NCBI GenBank assembly: GCA_016859345.1
Contig: CM029115.1
Coordinates: forward strand, 12,130,001-12,194,000
Reading direction: 5' to 3'
DNA from: Istiophorus platypterus
Lineage: Eukaryota; Chordata; Actinopteri; Istiophoriformes; Istiophoridae
DNA length: 64,000 nucleotides
This document shows, piece after piece, positions 25,945 through 39,740 of this stretch. The first letter of the stretch is position 1. Each line of letters begins with the position of its first letter. The translations under genes and the position numbers were made by a program. Below the pieces are notes generated by a model. The model made no database searches and had not been told where the DNA came from. It worked only from the letters and a program-made list of their open reading frames with translations.

Positions 25945-28900
25945 TGTAGAGTCAAACCCAGATCCTGTGGGAGTGTATTTTTAACCCTGACTGCCTGTGC
26001 ATTTTCTGAGGGGTTAAAGGGCCGAACAGTGAATCAAGTAAATAATTCACAATAGCTGAAACTCTTTCGATGTATCCTCTGGATGAATGGGGGAGGGAGA
26101 CCAAAGAGACTTAGCTGTGTATGGCACATTATACTCCTCTCCAATCGTACTTACTGTTTTAGTTTAACTGTACAAAGAATAGCAAGACATGTAGGTCGAA
26201 ACGCAGGACCTGTAAGACAGATACGACTCTCCTCCTCTAATAAAGTCTGATTCCATGCATTGTATATAAAATGTGTACAGCGACATGTATACCCTGCATG
26301 TTTATCCAATGCATATCTGCATATTTGAGTGTATGTGTACATCTACAACACTAAACTTTATGCCTATCCTGTGTTTTTAGGTTGAATGGAGACCTCAGAG
26401 ATTGTGACCCAGAAACAAATGGCATAATGACTGCAGCCTCCAGGCTTAAGATGTCGAAGATATTCAGCTGATCTCAGAGGTGACTGTGCTTTCTCCTTTC
26501 AAGTATTACTATTTCTGTCCACTTGTTATATGGGCTATTATTCACAAATTCCTTGCTATGGATCAGCAGTCTGTGCATCCCTTTTCTCAGAGAATTCTAT
26601 ATGAAAGTGTCTGTAAGACAGTTTGAGTGACATTGCTTCTGTCAGACAACTGATTGAAGAAGACACAGAGAGAAATGCTCTGCTAATGAAATCGTCTGAC
26701 CCACATCCTTTAGTGCTATCCATTTCTCCAAAGACACAGAAAGGGCATTTATACAGGTAAACCATGACTGGTCCCTGAAGTGAAAAAGGGGGTTTTCAGA
26801 AGGAAGGGGAACATCCATTATTTACTATACTGGGGTTGCTAGACACTTAGGAGATAATGCAGTGCTTCAAGCATACAAAACATAGAGCCTCCTCAGTGCT
26901 GGTGCAGCCATTGTTGTGTGTTTTGAACATGTCTGCTTCCATCCATACTGACAGATGAAAAAGAATATGTCTCCCCAAGGTTCAGAAGCATGGACAGAGA
27001 TGGATAGAGAAAGATGGAGAGGGAGAAAAATTGATGTCAGAGAGATGTGTTTGTGTGTGTGTCAGTCATATCTTTGTGCATGTCTGTGTATTTTTGTACA
27101 TGTGTCTATTTATTGCCCATAGTCTTTTTATTGGAATCTGTATGTACAGTGGTATGTGTCCAAACATACCCAGTCCTAGATTATCCAATATAAATGAAGT
27201 AGTCTTAGACATAGAGCACAGGCATGTGTTTGTACCAGTACACCTGTCCATGCATGTGTGTGCATCCTATTTCTCTTGCACCAAGTCTGTATAAAATAGT
27301 CTCTCCTATATCTGAAAGGCTTCAATCAAGTCTTATTCTCTGCAGATCAGCAGTGCCATCACTTGCCTCCTCATTGAGTGGAGGCATCTGACTGCAGTCT
27401 ACTGGGAGTAGTTAGCAGAAGGAGAGCAAGGCATACAACTCCACCACCATGTTATCAGACTTGGGGCAACACCAGGCACTATTTTGTACCTCTGTCAATT
27501 TCCCGAGGGACACTATGACATGAAATCCTTTTTTGGTGGATGAGGGGAGACCACTCCCAAAAATCCCTGTATTTTTTCACATAAATGCACATTGTGGTGG
27601 AGAGCATGGCAACTATCCATGTATGCAGATCTAGATTAGGAAAATCGGGGCCTACTGGAATTGAAGTATTCTCCAAACTAGACCTACAAAAGAGTTTTTG
27701 TTTTTTTCTTTTTTTAATTACACTTAAGGTCAAAAGTATAAAAATATGCTCCATTTTGAAAAAGCTGACTCTAACTTCATACTAATTATCTTGATTTGGG
27801 ATGGCTTTTGTGAGGCATGTTGTTCATACCAACATCTCTTTGTAACATCTGTAGGTAAATTGATTTAATTCAAGCTGTATGTAAGTCAGAAGTACATAAA
27901 TACGTTACATTTCAGGCCACATCATAGTTGCCAATGAAAAAGCAGATGTTTTGCTGTTGACAAATGATGAAAAACTAGAGTATGAACTTTGCATGTCCAC
28001 TGCTCTAGGTGGGCAGGTTTAAGTGTAAGAAACGTCTAAGTGAGCACAGGCTCAGTGAGCAAAAATAACAAATTTATATGAAAGTTACCACGCTCGCAAC
28101 TATTGTTTCTCATGTATATTTCTACCTTGTTTACAGTGATTCTCCTTGTGTTTTGTACAACATTTCTACTTTTACACACAACATGTTTGTCCTAAACTGA
28201 AGTAATTTTCCCGGTTATCCATGGCAAGACATGTGAATTGACATCAATTACTGATGGATGGCTAAAAAAAGCCATATGCTCAAAATTTGATCAACTGCTA
28301 AAGAGTATTGTTGTTTACCTTAAACAACATACTATAATATGTCTGTTCAGTCACTGTTAAATTCTTTGTCTGATGTAACCAAGATATCAGATATACTGAG
28401 GAATATCAGCAAGCATCTGGATCCACATGTGTATACACACACACACACACGCACATTCACTCGCTGCAGACATCATCCTTATATATAGGCATTAAACTGC
28501 AGTGTCAGCAGAGCAGATGAGGAGGATGCGGAGTGAGGCACATGTAGCTTTGAGTAAGATCAGCTGCCACAGATAGACAGGCAGGCCAGGCAGGCAGTGC
28601 ATGCCCTTGAGGTGCTCGGAGTAGGCAGGGTGGTGTGCTTGAATTGTTTGAATCCACCTCCCTTTATCTTTTGGAGTTGGGCTGAGTTTGGTTTTTGATG
28701 GCCCAGGGAGCCCCTGCTGACCCCAAACTGTTCTCTACTGTCAGTCAAACATCAGAGAAATTTGCTTTAGAAGACAGCCTGGCCAAAGCAGTACTTTTGT
28801 ACATTGTGAGTTCCCTGAAAAAACTTCAGGAGTTGCTGACAACTTGCAAAGGGAATCATCCCCTTTTAAGATATTTAAGTGTCTGACAAGATAAATCAGC

Positions 28901-30114
28901 AAATACATTTAGAGTAAACCTTTAGGAAACACCTCAGTTGAAATTGTGGGATTCTAAAATGACGTGCTGCTCTGTCTTTTTTCTCTGATGAAGAAAATAA
29001 AAACATACACTTAATATATAACTGAGTTAGTCAGGCATCCTCACTTTCTCAAATGACCCCAGCAGTCTGTACAACCTACACCTCCATACTGGCCCCGCAG
29101 AATAAGTCCCATGCTTGTCAACAAGCTCTATAGTTTCGTGGAAATGTAATACCATAATGTCTGTCTGGAGGAAGGGAGTGTCAGGTATGGCGGGAGTAAT
29201 GGAGGAAGGGCTCGAGGTGCAGGTAAACCCAGGTTAGGCTGGGTTGCAAAGGGGATCGGATAAGGCGTTCTGTAGACCCTACAATCTCCCACTCTCCTCT
29301 ATGAGAGAATAATAAGCAGCTGTAGCCCTGAGACACTCCCAGGCCTGTGTCCACGGCTACAAAAACCTTCACCGGGTGTCTTATCAGGTTCTAAGGATAT
29401 CATGTAAGACAATACATGTGAGAAGTGCAGGTGGAACAATGAGAGGAAAGTGCAGCGTGATATGAAGGGACTAATGTCAGCGGCTATTGTTGAGGCCTTT
29501 TTTCGCCTTCAAGTACACTGGGAACTCACAACCCACTGAGATCTTTTCATTCAAAGATCTTGCATTTGGATGTGATGAAACTCTACAATATTCACTGTCC
29601 CTTGTGCTTTAGCAATGTCGAAATATATACACAGAGGGTATGTGTCAGTTGTGGATAAAGTGCACCTAACAGGCGGCTGTATGGTGTCAGCTTGCTACTT
29701 GAAGCAGGGATAAACTGTTATGTTAATTGCAAGTTAAACGTAACAGTATTTCTTAGAGCGAATTTGGGACATTTTTCTAAAGTTTTCCATAAACCTTTGA
29801 TGTAATAAAATGTAATGCAATATGAATGATCAGCTGCAGTTTTCTGGAATGTCTTTGAATTGTTTTAATCATTTTCATATTTCTTTTTTGTAGGTAATTG
29901 AGTCTCTGATTAACAAGAGGGCAGTCTGAATTTCACTAAGAGAGGAGCTTCGAGATGTCCACTCAATCCTGCAAACCCCCAGGAGCTTCATGTTACTGCA
30001 TATTACTTCACATTACTCTTCATTTCTGTATTTCTCTCAGCTGGTTAAATAAAATTTTTGACCAAACTGACAAGTACTCTTCACCATGACCTGAAAATAG
30101 TAATTACAACACCT

Positions 30115-30260
<146 letters not shown>

Positions 30261-30414
30261 TTACTTATATGGGAGACTGTTTCCAAAAATAAGAATATTC
30301 TACACATTGAAACTTGTGTTTATTTCATATTGATTGAGTCTAACAAGTATATCTTTTGACAGCTAAATAAAAGCAATTTTTTTCTTTTAAGTGATGTTTT
30401 TAAGTGTGAGTTAT

Positions 30415-30620
30415 TTCCTCCTTTCCGTGCAGTGCTTTGGCACCCCAGGTAAAGAACAATGTGCTTGACATAATTGGGTCCTATTTAGTTGTGAAAAGAG
30501 CGTGCATGCCGATAAAAGCTGGCAGGGTGATCAAAGCACCATGCGTTCTGATCAAAATCATACACCTGACACAGTTGTAGTTTATCCAGAGAGACTTATG
30601 AAATGTGGAGGAAACAGTTA
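30415..30620. promoter_or_regulatory. Candidate regulatory element with TCF/LEF-type site
   Basis: GATCAAAG at 30529-30536 followed 20 bp later by gatcaaaatc, in complex sequence (agagcgtgcatgccgataaa). TCF/LEF assignment rests on the motif alone. Confidence 0.33.
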
Positions 30621-30989
30621 TCAGACAGTACCAAGAAGCCTCCCTATTTAAGATCAGTTCCATTCCACAGTATGCAGAGTTTGGTGTACTACTATGTGTC
30701 AAAACAAATGTAACTGTATGTGAAAAATAGGAAACAACAATTAAAAACTAGAATCATTCTATAATTTCTATATTTTCTGCACCTTCTTGACAAGTAAAGG
30801 AAAATTCTGTTGCCGCTTCTTGTCCATGCTGCATATCTGATTTATTTTTTTGAAAGGGAAATTGAACAATCTTTACTTTTTTCTCAGACAAAGTTTCCCT
30901 GTGATTTTATTCAAACTACAACAAGAAGGATCAAAAGTAGGATCCATAACTTCTTCTGACAAATTGTTTCTTATGGGAAAGAAGCCTAA

Positions 30990-31310
30990 TTTTTCTCCCT
31001 TTTCTATCTTTCATCACCCTTAATTCATCTTTCTGTGCCTCTCCATTTTCCCCTCTCCTTCCTAATCATATTAATTCTCTCTGTCCCGCCCTACACAACA
31101 TTCATTCTCACTATTTTTCTCACGCTTAACCCATCTTCATTTCCTGTAGCAGCATCACTCTTCCTTTCTTTCCTACAGCCGTCTCTCAGTTCCATCTGTC
31201 CCCCTTCGTCCTCCCCCACCCTTGCCCGTTCTTTTGCTACCTCTCTCTCTCTCTTTGGCTCTCTCTCTCCCTTGTCTTTCTCTCCCTCTCAGATGTCAGA
31301 TCACAGTCTA
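30990..31310. repeat. Pyrimidine-rich tract
   Basis: About 320 bp mostly C and T on the + strand (tcctt, ctctct, cccct motifs). An open frame at 31035-31424 is a by-product. Such tracts can form triplex DNA. Confidence 0.85.
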
Positions 31311-31440
31311 GTCTTCCGCTTGCCCTGTCATCACATTTTTCACACAACCCCATCCCTTAATTGGGCCTGTATCATCATATCATATCATGTAGAATACCTG
31401 ATCACAGCAAGAGATGAAAGATAGCCTCCACCTATCCCCT

Positions 31441-31476
31441 CACAGACAGACAGACAGATAGACAGACAGACAGACA
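31441..31476. repeat. (CAGA)n tetranucleotide repeat
   Basis: About nine cagA units with one gata variant, directly after a long pyrimidine-rich tract. Confidence 0.95.
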
Positions 31477-32489
31477 CTCGCATACACTGTAGACTCACAC
31501 AAACTCACACATACATGCAGCCATGCTCACAACAAACACATACATCAGTGGTCTTATGGGACAGGAATCCAAGCTGATGGCTGTATCTGTGTACATTTTT
31601 ACACCTTATGTTTGCACCAAGTTGCCGATCGTGATTGTTGCAGTGTGACAGGTGAGATGGTGTGTATTCCAAGACTGTCCAGTGATGTTTGTATCAACTG
31701 CTAGTGGCTTTTGTGATGAGAAAAGGGATGCCCTGGAGCCAGCAGTGTCACACCTACAGGTAACTAGCAAAATAAAGGAAAAATCAACAAAAAAGTGTCT
31801 CAGGAGAGCCAAAGCAGCTCTAACCTATCTTGGTGTCAACTTGAAGGATGTAGCATGAAATCTTGTGCAAGATATCCAGTCATTCATGCTGCTGGTGGAA
31901 ATGTTTAAATTCAAAAATATACTGTCACAGTTGGCTATATGATGAAATAAACTGCAGTGGGGTTTTTTTTGGTTTAACTTGTGCTCTCATTGTTCAAAGG
32001 CCAGTTCCATCTGGATAAAAGTAGTGACAGATGAGGCCATGCCTACAAAATGCATTTAACACTGAACCTCTATTGACAAGAATCTGGTATGAGTATTTGC
32101 TTACATGTCTTTCATGACTGTTTAGCAGCTGCACGATCTTAATTTCTTTTCCTTCAGGTCTACGATTCCCACCAAATCAAATGGCTGATAAATTATATTA
32201 GAATTGTTTTTATTTTCATCTCATTAAATCCTAATGATCATGTAATATTGGACAGTCATGGAAAGTCTAAGAGGTGCAAATGTTTGCACTGCATACTTGA
32301 ATACTATAATAATTATTAGAACACATGCAGAAACTGTTAATGTAGATTGGTTTGTGTTCACACTTGGCAGGCGCAGCCTGAGTTGCATGTGTATCAGCCA
32401 AGTTTTAACTACAGAAATGCTTTACCATAAGATGAAGACCATCACGTAGCTGAAAAAGCCTTTATAATGTACTATATATTTTAATGTAG

Positions 32490-32760
32490 TAGATCAGCAT
32501 TGTTTTAACTCTTTGACTTATGATCCTTGAACGCAGGTTGGATTCATGTGAGTGTGAGCAATTTAAAAAAAGATGTAATGGGTTTCTTTTGAATCATACT
32601 AAACCTTTAGGCCTATAGATGCCTAAAAGATGTAAAGACTAGAGAAAAATATGTTTTTCTATTTAGTTACATAATTATCTTGTGACCCCTAAGATTCATC
32701 TTGCTACCTATTAGCAAGTAAACACCCCAGACTGGGAAACATTGTGGTATAGAGGTAATT
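32490..32760. repeat. Degraded interspersed repeat
   Basis: The text around gtgacccctaagattcatct and the following ccagactgggaaacattg resembles, from memory, old copies of a widespread fish repeat that often contains 'gacccc...gggaaacactg'. It is too diverged to name and has no coding capacity. Confidence 0.35.
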
Positions 32761-34469
32761 CTATTAAAATTTCATTCTATCCCAGTGTTTATGTTCGCAG
32801 AACACAGTTTTATCAGTGAAGACTGAAGCCTGCATACAGATTTTTATCTATAAACAATTATCTGTTTAACTCCTACTGTGTATACAGCATATGAAGTATA
32901 AAGGGTCACTATGTGGGTTTGAAGTCTTGGAGAAGGTCAACTGTCACAGATTTTACTGTACACAAATGTAGTTTTATTTAGTAAGGATTTTCATTTTTCA
33001 CAATGAAAACAGAGAGCAGTGGCCCATATGTTAGTTCTATCTACACCATGACAAAGGTGCTGAACTCCTTTTTTGAATAAAGCATCCCCCTCACAAGCGC
33101 TTAAATACTACTTTTACTGAATATGCATAGGAGTGGTGGGCCTCCTTACATAAAAGCACATCACACCATTGCAAAGCCGTTGTTTTCATGTGTTGGTTAA
33201 CACAAGGACTCAGGCTGAAACAGATATGCACACATTACACGCTACTTGTAGGGATTAATATTTGCATAATTTACGCCAAGCTTACATTATTATTAAAATT
33301 AAAATAATTACAATAATTCAATAATTGGTTTATGGGCAGCTCGAAGTTGGTAAAATCATGTTTTGTTTAATTCTCAATCAGAGCCCAAAATAAGTTCCAA
33401 GCTTGTTTCTTTTTTCCTTTGACATGACAAGAATACTGGTATTTTGCATGAGCCTGGGTGCTAACATTGGGATATATTTCTCATTCAGATTCTGGGTTGA
33501 AAAACCTGTAAAACCATTCCTAAGGTGTTAATTATGCTGTAAAGACGCTCAACATGATTTTCTACCTTGATAAATACTTGAATCAATTATCTGGCATTAT
33601 CCATAAAAGAAAATATTCACCACAGATCATATTGTATTACCCTGGCTGGTCAATTAATGTATAGTGAAATACAATAGAGATGAATTCCAACATGTGAATA
33701 CATGGATCACAGTTTAAATAGGTCTTCCTGGGATAATAATGCAGCTCTCTACATCTTTCACTACAATTGAATCAAACCAAGAGCATTTGGGAACTGCAAA
33801 GATCTCAGATGTCTTTACATGGCACTCAGGATTGATCTCCTGAAGGCAGTAAAAAAAATGCAAGAATTCTTCTATTGATGCAGACCTTTGAGAAAAAAAA
33901 AATCTCTTTTTTACATCAAGGTGTTTTTTTGGCCCATGAACATGACCTTGGTAGCTGCTGGCGAGGAAAAGTAAAGAATAAAACTTCAAAACTCCATAAT
34001 GTGATAGAACTTTTTTGCTTCTTCTTTTGTCTACCACCTTTTTTTTTTTTACACTAGATGTTATAGTATTTCACTTTTATCTACAGATAGTAGGACTTTG
34101 TGTTATCTTATTTTGTTTGGGAGAAGATTCACAAGTACTATCCGCCCCATGATCCAAACAGACGACAAGATACAGAGCTTCAAGTCTGGAAACTTCACAG
34201 AGAGAAAAATGAGGTCTTACTGGAATTACCTTTGGTGTGTGTTAAACTCTCTGGTTATTCCCTCAAAATTCTGAAAACCTTAGTGGCTGCCAACTGCATA
34301 GTGTTAGAGTACTATAAATTACACTACAGGGATTTGTGTAGATTTTAAAAAGCAGCTTGTTTAAGATCACAACTGTAGTCTGGTGCTGGAAACTGGAGTG
34401 TGGATTTTCTTCTTCTTCATTTTTCAGCCTGTATCCGATTCACTAACCAATATAACTTAGTCTGTACAT

Positions 34470-34640
34470 CCGTAGTTCCCAACCTTTTGACTGATGTACC
34501 TCCCTAGGCCTGTCGGATAAACTCAAGTATCCCTTTATCAATACCTATCATGTTCCAAGTGTGTTCATTTGAAGTGATTTTAAACTAGATTTTATTTAAC
34601 ACTATGCAATTTAACTGCCAAATTTAGGTCATTTGGGTCA
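34470..34640. repeat. Degraded interspersed repeat
   Basis: The start gtagttcccaaccttttgac followed by tgatgtacctcc is typical, from memory, of the end of common teleost short repeats ('gttcccaacctttt...'). Boundaries are guessed. Confidence 0.45.
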
Positions 34641-35309
34641 AGTTACACTCGCAGCACTACCTCTTGCATAGGCAGAAGGCGGCCACCAAACGAAAGACCT
34701 TTACTCCACAATCTTTCCATGTGCCCCAAGCCAACAGCAGAAACACCCCCTGGTGTGCATGTATCGTTGATTGGGAATCATCACGCTACAAGATGTTCTC
34801 TGCATTTCATTGGCTCGTGGAACGGGTAATATAATCCATTAGTATGTTGGTGTGTCTTCTTAAGTTTGGGGAATGTTGGTGCTCTGACGTGCTCTCCTCT
34901 TCCTCGATAATCATCACATCACAACAGCCTGCAATCACACACTGCTCTGACATGCTGTGGTTGCCTTGTTGAAGCTAGACAAGGACTGAAGACATCGCCT
35001 GTAAGATGTTGTGTGAATGTGCGTTTCGTTGCCAGAGTGAGTATGCACATGTGTGTGTCTTTCTCTTTGTGCCCAGTTGAGAGTGATTGATTTTGAAGTG
35101 TGGGATCTTGACAGAGTATTCAGCTATCCCAGGAGGCAAGAGACCACAGGCCCGAAACAGACGAGCAGCCTTCACTTTCTTCTAGCTCCCTCTCTCTCTC
35201 TCCCTCTCTCACCGCTCTGCCACCTCTGCCTTCTCTCATTCTCCACATCCATCCCCCTTTCAATCTAACCCCTTCTCCTCCCTGCTATTTTTACCCTCCT
35301 CTTTGATGG

Positions 35310-35480
35310 GTTTATTGATATGTAACATGATATTTATTGCTGGTTAAAATGAGCCTCCGTCTTGCAGGTAGTGTGTGGGAATTCCTTATGTGAGTCAATA
35401 AGAGACAGACATACCCGGCGGTTTGCTTTGAGGGAATTCACAGCTGCTCTAGCTTATGCCTTCGAGATATAGCCACTGTC
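35310..35480. promoter_or_regulatory. Candidate conserved non-coding element
   Basis: Complex sequence (tttattgatatgtaacatga, gtgagtcaataagagacaga, tacccggcggtttgctttga) directly after a CT-rich tract, with no coding frame. Confidence 0.33.
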
Positions 35481-38395
35481 AAACTACCATCCATAGGAAG
35501 AAAACACAACAGCATGTGAAATAGAAGGTTCTCAGGGAATAGCAAAGTTTTCAATATTGCTTAAATAGAACAGCTTATTTGCACTCTCGACAATCTATGC
35601 ACTCATCTACCCACTTACTGTCCACAGCTATGTCTATTTACAGTGTATAGGTACCTTAAAGGAAGGAAGTGAGGAAATAAAGATGTTCTATTACATGTGC
35701 AGTAGCAAATGAATCCATGTGTGCTTCTTCTGCCCTTCTATCACATATTTGTGGAAGCCATGAAACCATATCAACAGTGAAAATATAGAATTCGGTTTCC
35801 AAATGTATAAAACTTACTGTATAAAACAATCATGGCAGCAAAATACCAATTAATCATTTACTGAACCAAATGTTGCTTTATACTGATACTTCAAATTAAA
35901 CACATGTTTTGGAATATATTTCCGCAGTAAAAAGAAAATAACTCTGGCACTAGCACCCAGGAGAGTTCTGTTAGATCCCGGTGAACCAACTCAGTTCAGC
36001 TGTGTAAACTTCAGATTTAAATTCTTGAATTGTACTGTGTAGTATCTTCAACCTACTGGTTGTCACAAGGACCAAGGGTAACAAAACAGAGGCAGTGTTC
36101 CTCTCTGCTCCACCATTAGTGATGTCGTGTCACCCACTCCTGGAGCTCTGGCTTTGTTTTCCCATCATGCCCTCACTGCCTGCTGGTTGGTTAAAACAAG
36201 CAGTATTCTTCTTCAGCCTTTCAATTATTCCATGCCCCGCAGCAGCACCCTGCACCCTCCACATACACTTAGACGCAAGCTGAGAGTAGGAGGGATTGAT
36301 TTGAATTTGGCATTTAATGGGTGTTTTGGTGTTTCTGCATATTGGTATTGTCATTGGTTGGATTTAACTCCTTATGACTAGATATTTTCCGTAGTAGTTC
36401 CTGTAGGAGTTTGGGGTGATACAACCAACTGACAGAGGAACTGGAAACATTTAGAGGTTAAGCCTCGAAGAAAGACCCGAAGTCCGTCAGGGTCATTTTG
36501 TGGTGAACCCCATGCTGTTAAAAAACCCCCCCTAATGATCAAAAAAAAAAAACAAACAAACAAATAAAATAAATCACAGTATTAGAGTAATCACAAAAGA
36601 GCTACAGTAAAATGCACGACAAATGCAATTTCAAAATCTTATCAGGGTTACTTGGTCTTTCACCTAAGTTTTATCACCCTAAAATATTTAAATAGTCAGT
36701 TTGTCCACCACTTAATTGCCAAAATTTACTACTTCCATTACTGTCCCACTGTCTCGTCAGTCCATCTCTCCCTATCTTCTTGTCTCTGAGTCCCACGGCA
36801 GCTAGACACGGGTCAAGCTCTCCTTTTGAAAGGGTGAGATAGAGGCTGAGACCCTGCATCCACAAAAGCTGGCTGTCTAGACAAGGCCCCACAGTCATGA
36901 CCCCAGTTAGACCCTGTCCCCCCAGGGGCCTATAATACCTTTGTTTCCATGTTGATAAATTCTATTTCCTGTCATACTAGCAGCACAACAAACACTGTGA
37001 CATCCAAACTTGGACCACAGGCATGTATGTAGCAGTAAGTGACTCTGTGACTTTCAGAAGAGGCTGTACTTTACAGATATGATGTCAAAGAGTAGTTTAA
37101 GAATATTGGTATTTTTTAAAACAAATTAATCGTCACAATAAACCACATGTGAAATACTGTTTATTTAGTGTACAAATTTTTAAGAGGGATATTCTGCAAT
37201 AGGTGTTGATGTTAAAGAATAGAGTTAAATTATGCTTTGGTTAACTGAGTAGATTTCTCTTGGTGTGGGTGATGGGAAACTGCCTGGTGTTAAGTTCACT
37301 CCCATAGACGCATGTCTGGATTTTTGGTTTGGGGGTGCAGTCTGGTGATTTAGGCATGAATTATCATCTAGTCACACAGCTCAGAAATTAACATACAACC
37401 TTAGACAGAGTACACAAGAGCACTTCTATTCAATGGGCCACAAGGGAGCACAGTCTGCTGGCCTGAGACTTTTCATAGCGTCCGTTTTAGCACATGGCCT
37501 GATCATGGCTAGGTGTTACGGTAATTAGCCAGAAGTTTGTGCATACATGTGTACGCTGTAAGTAAGTTGTTATACTGTCTACATGCAAACACTGATTAAA
37601 AAGACAGGGTTGTGTACAAAAGTATTATGAGTAACAGAAAAGGTAAGTAAGTGGAGATATTTGGTATAAATAAATCAGCCACAACATATCATCATTAAAA
37701 TTTTGTGGATCTATTATTGTATCATCTACAATTAATACCATTTCCATGTTGGCTGTGACACTTTTTGGACATTATGTAGTTAAATCTACAGAAAAGATAA
37801 GTAATTAAGTAAATAAATAAATGCATTTTAAAAAAAATCCAATTCATATTTAATGAAGCAGATAAGAATGCACAATATATCTGTTTGGAATCACAAAAAC
37901 TGTAATTACCAGGCAAATTAGAGATTGCACTGATCATATGCAACACATTTTTGAGGTGCTTTTCCTCTTTTTTACCTTTTATGTTATATATACTTATTGC
38001 TTTCAGTTATATGCTCACAGTAACAGACTGCCATTTTGCATTCTCCATCAATCAGTTCCACACAAGTGTCACCCATTTCAAAACATCATGTGGGAAAGCA
38101 TGTTCTTTGTCCTTCATTTTCTGCCACAATGCCAGCTCAGAACTTGGAGCTAAAATGTATACACTAACACTAGCAACACAGGGTCCCACTAGCTTCCCCC
38201 CATTGTTGCTACAGTCTCCTTGTCCTCCCCTTTCCATCTTCTGCCTCCCCATAGAGAGCCATGAAGTGTCTGAGTCATCCTCGATTACAGTATTTATTTA
38301 TAGACAGTAGAGTCAGGACCTAGGCCTTGTGTACGCGCATGTACGAGAGTGTATGTGTGTGTACAGTTGAATGGGTGTTTCCAACTCACACTACC
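35481..38395. other. Gene-free stretch
   Basis: AT-rich intergenic sequence with an A-rich run near 36541. Short frames such as 36127-36381 and 37951-38310 are not convincing genes. Confidence 0.6.
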
Positions 38396-38399
38396 TAAA

Positions 38400-38545
38400 A
38401 CTAAGGGCCCAGAGTCTGATGACTCACTTAAGGTACTGGACGCTGACACCAGGAGACCTGACGTCATCTGTCCTGAGACCAGGAGTTACTGCTCCCAGTG
38501 ACCTCACTCTGATCCAGGTTAAAGAGTAGAAGTGCCAGAGATTGT
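38400..38545. promoter_or_regulatory. Candidate regulatory element with AP-1 and CRE sites
   Basis: TGACTCA (AP-1) at 38420-38426 and a perfect TGACGTCA (CRE) at 38459-38466, 39 bp apart, followed by cagtgacctcactctgatcc. This is the usual arrangement of a stimulus-responsive element. Confidence 0.42.
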
Positions 38546-39690
38546 CTGTCATGTCAGAGCTTAAAGACACTGCCTCATTTTCTCATTTTCTGAGCACAGG
38601 TCAAAGTAAATATGTGGCTTTGCACTTTGTTACAATGACGGTGGTGAAGCCACAGCTGTTTCAGGACCCAGGAACAGTATATTAAAGCTGTTTTTTCTCT
38701 TCCCTAGAAACATATACTATCATTCACCTCCGTGTATTTCAGTATGTTTGTGTGTAGACTCCAGATTTACTCATGCATGAATTGTCTTCTGTGTTCTAGT
38801 TTGGAGCAAAGGCAGAGGATTGGTTCATACCAGTGCACATGCAAACACATACAAATACAACTGCAACACATATACACAAACACAAGGCTAAGGCCTTCGT
38901 GTTGTTGAGGTTTGAACATTTCAGTTGTGAAGTCTATAAGACCTGCAGCTGCCTGTCTGTCTCGCCTGCTTGAATAGGGGGGGCATTTTTTTAGGCGGGA
39001 AGACGAGAAGGCAGTGAATGCTTTCCCAATGTGAGATGAGGCATATTGAAAACTATATTAAATTACCCTGATTAACAATTTAGCCACGATCAGGATAGCC
39101 ATGGGGGTGCTCTATGGGGAGACCCAGAGACTATTCATTCTCAGAGCGCCAGGGTCGAAAGGTGCCCCAAGTTCACAGGCTCAGGCCCTTTGTTATGCTA
39201 ACACCCTATCCCAAATCAGCTGCCTGCTCCATGGCCAGACACAAGCACTTCCCTGAGAACTTTCAGGGAGTTGTCATTCCACTGTTCATCTTAAACCCCC
39301 ACCCTCCACCTCAACACACATGTAGACAATCCCTCTTGCCAAATTGCATGCACAATTCAACATTTTTTGTAAGTGGAAAGAGGGTGGGAGATGTGAGGTC
39401 TTTGTGCCCTCAAGACAGACAATAAAAGTTGTCTTTTAATCTGTAATATTTGTCATACCATGCAAAAATATTTGATGCTCAATTTTCTTTTTGTGTAATT
39501 TCAAAATTTTTTGAATTAAAAAAAATGGTGAGATTCTTTGTGTTTGAATCATTGCAGTGGCATGTCTAAGAAAAAAAACTAGGAAGTCCCATACTACAAA
39601 AAAGTCTGAAAATAATGTGTTTCGGCTTTTCTGTCACAAGGGAGGGATGATCATTACACATTAACAAGTGAGTTAATAAGACATCTATGA

Positions 39691-39740
39691 GAGGTCAAGA
39701 GTCAAATGCTGGTCAAATACCCTTGACCTAAGGTCAAAGT
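39691..39740. promoter_or_regulatory. Cluster of nuclear-receptor half-sites
   Basis: Contains gaggtcaagagtcaa, tggtcaaat and then the 15-bp palindrome TTGACCTaAGGTCAA (39723-39737), an everted pair of AGGTCA half-sites with 1-bp spacing. Occupancy cannot be judged from sequence. Confidence 0.35.

Larger units (their letters stand above)
31480..35305. other. Gene-free stretch with two old repeats
   Basis: Holds the degraded repeats near 32490 and 34470, an octamer at 33260-33267 and a CT-rich tract at 35178-35300. No gene recognised. Confidence 0.6.

Noticed and set aside
28695..28886. 63-codon frame starting MMAQGAPADPKLFSTVSQTS
   Set aside because: Slightly protein-like, but with no recognised domain, no flanking exons and no clear splice sites.
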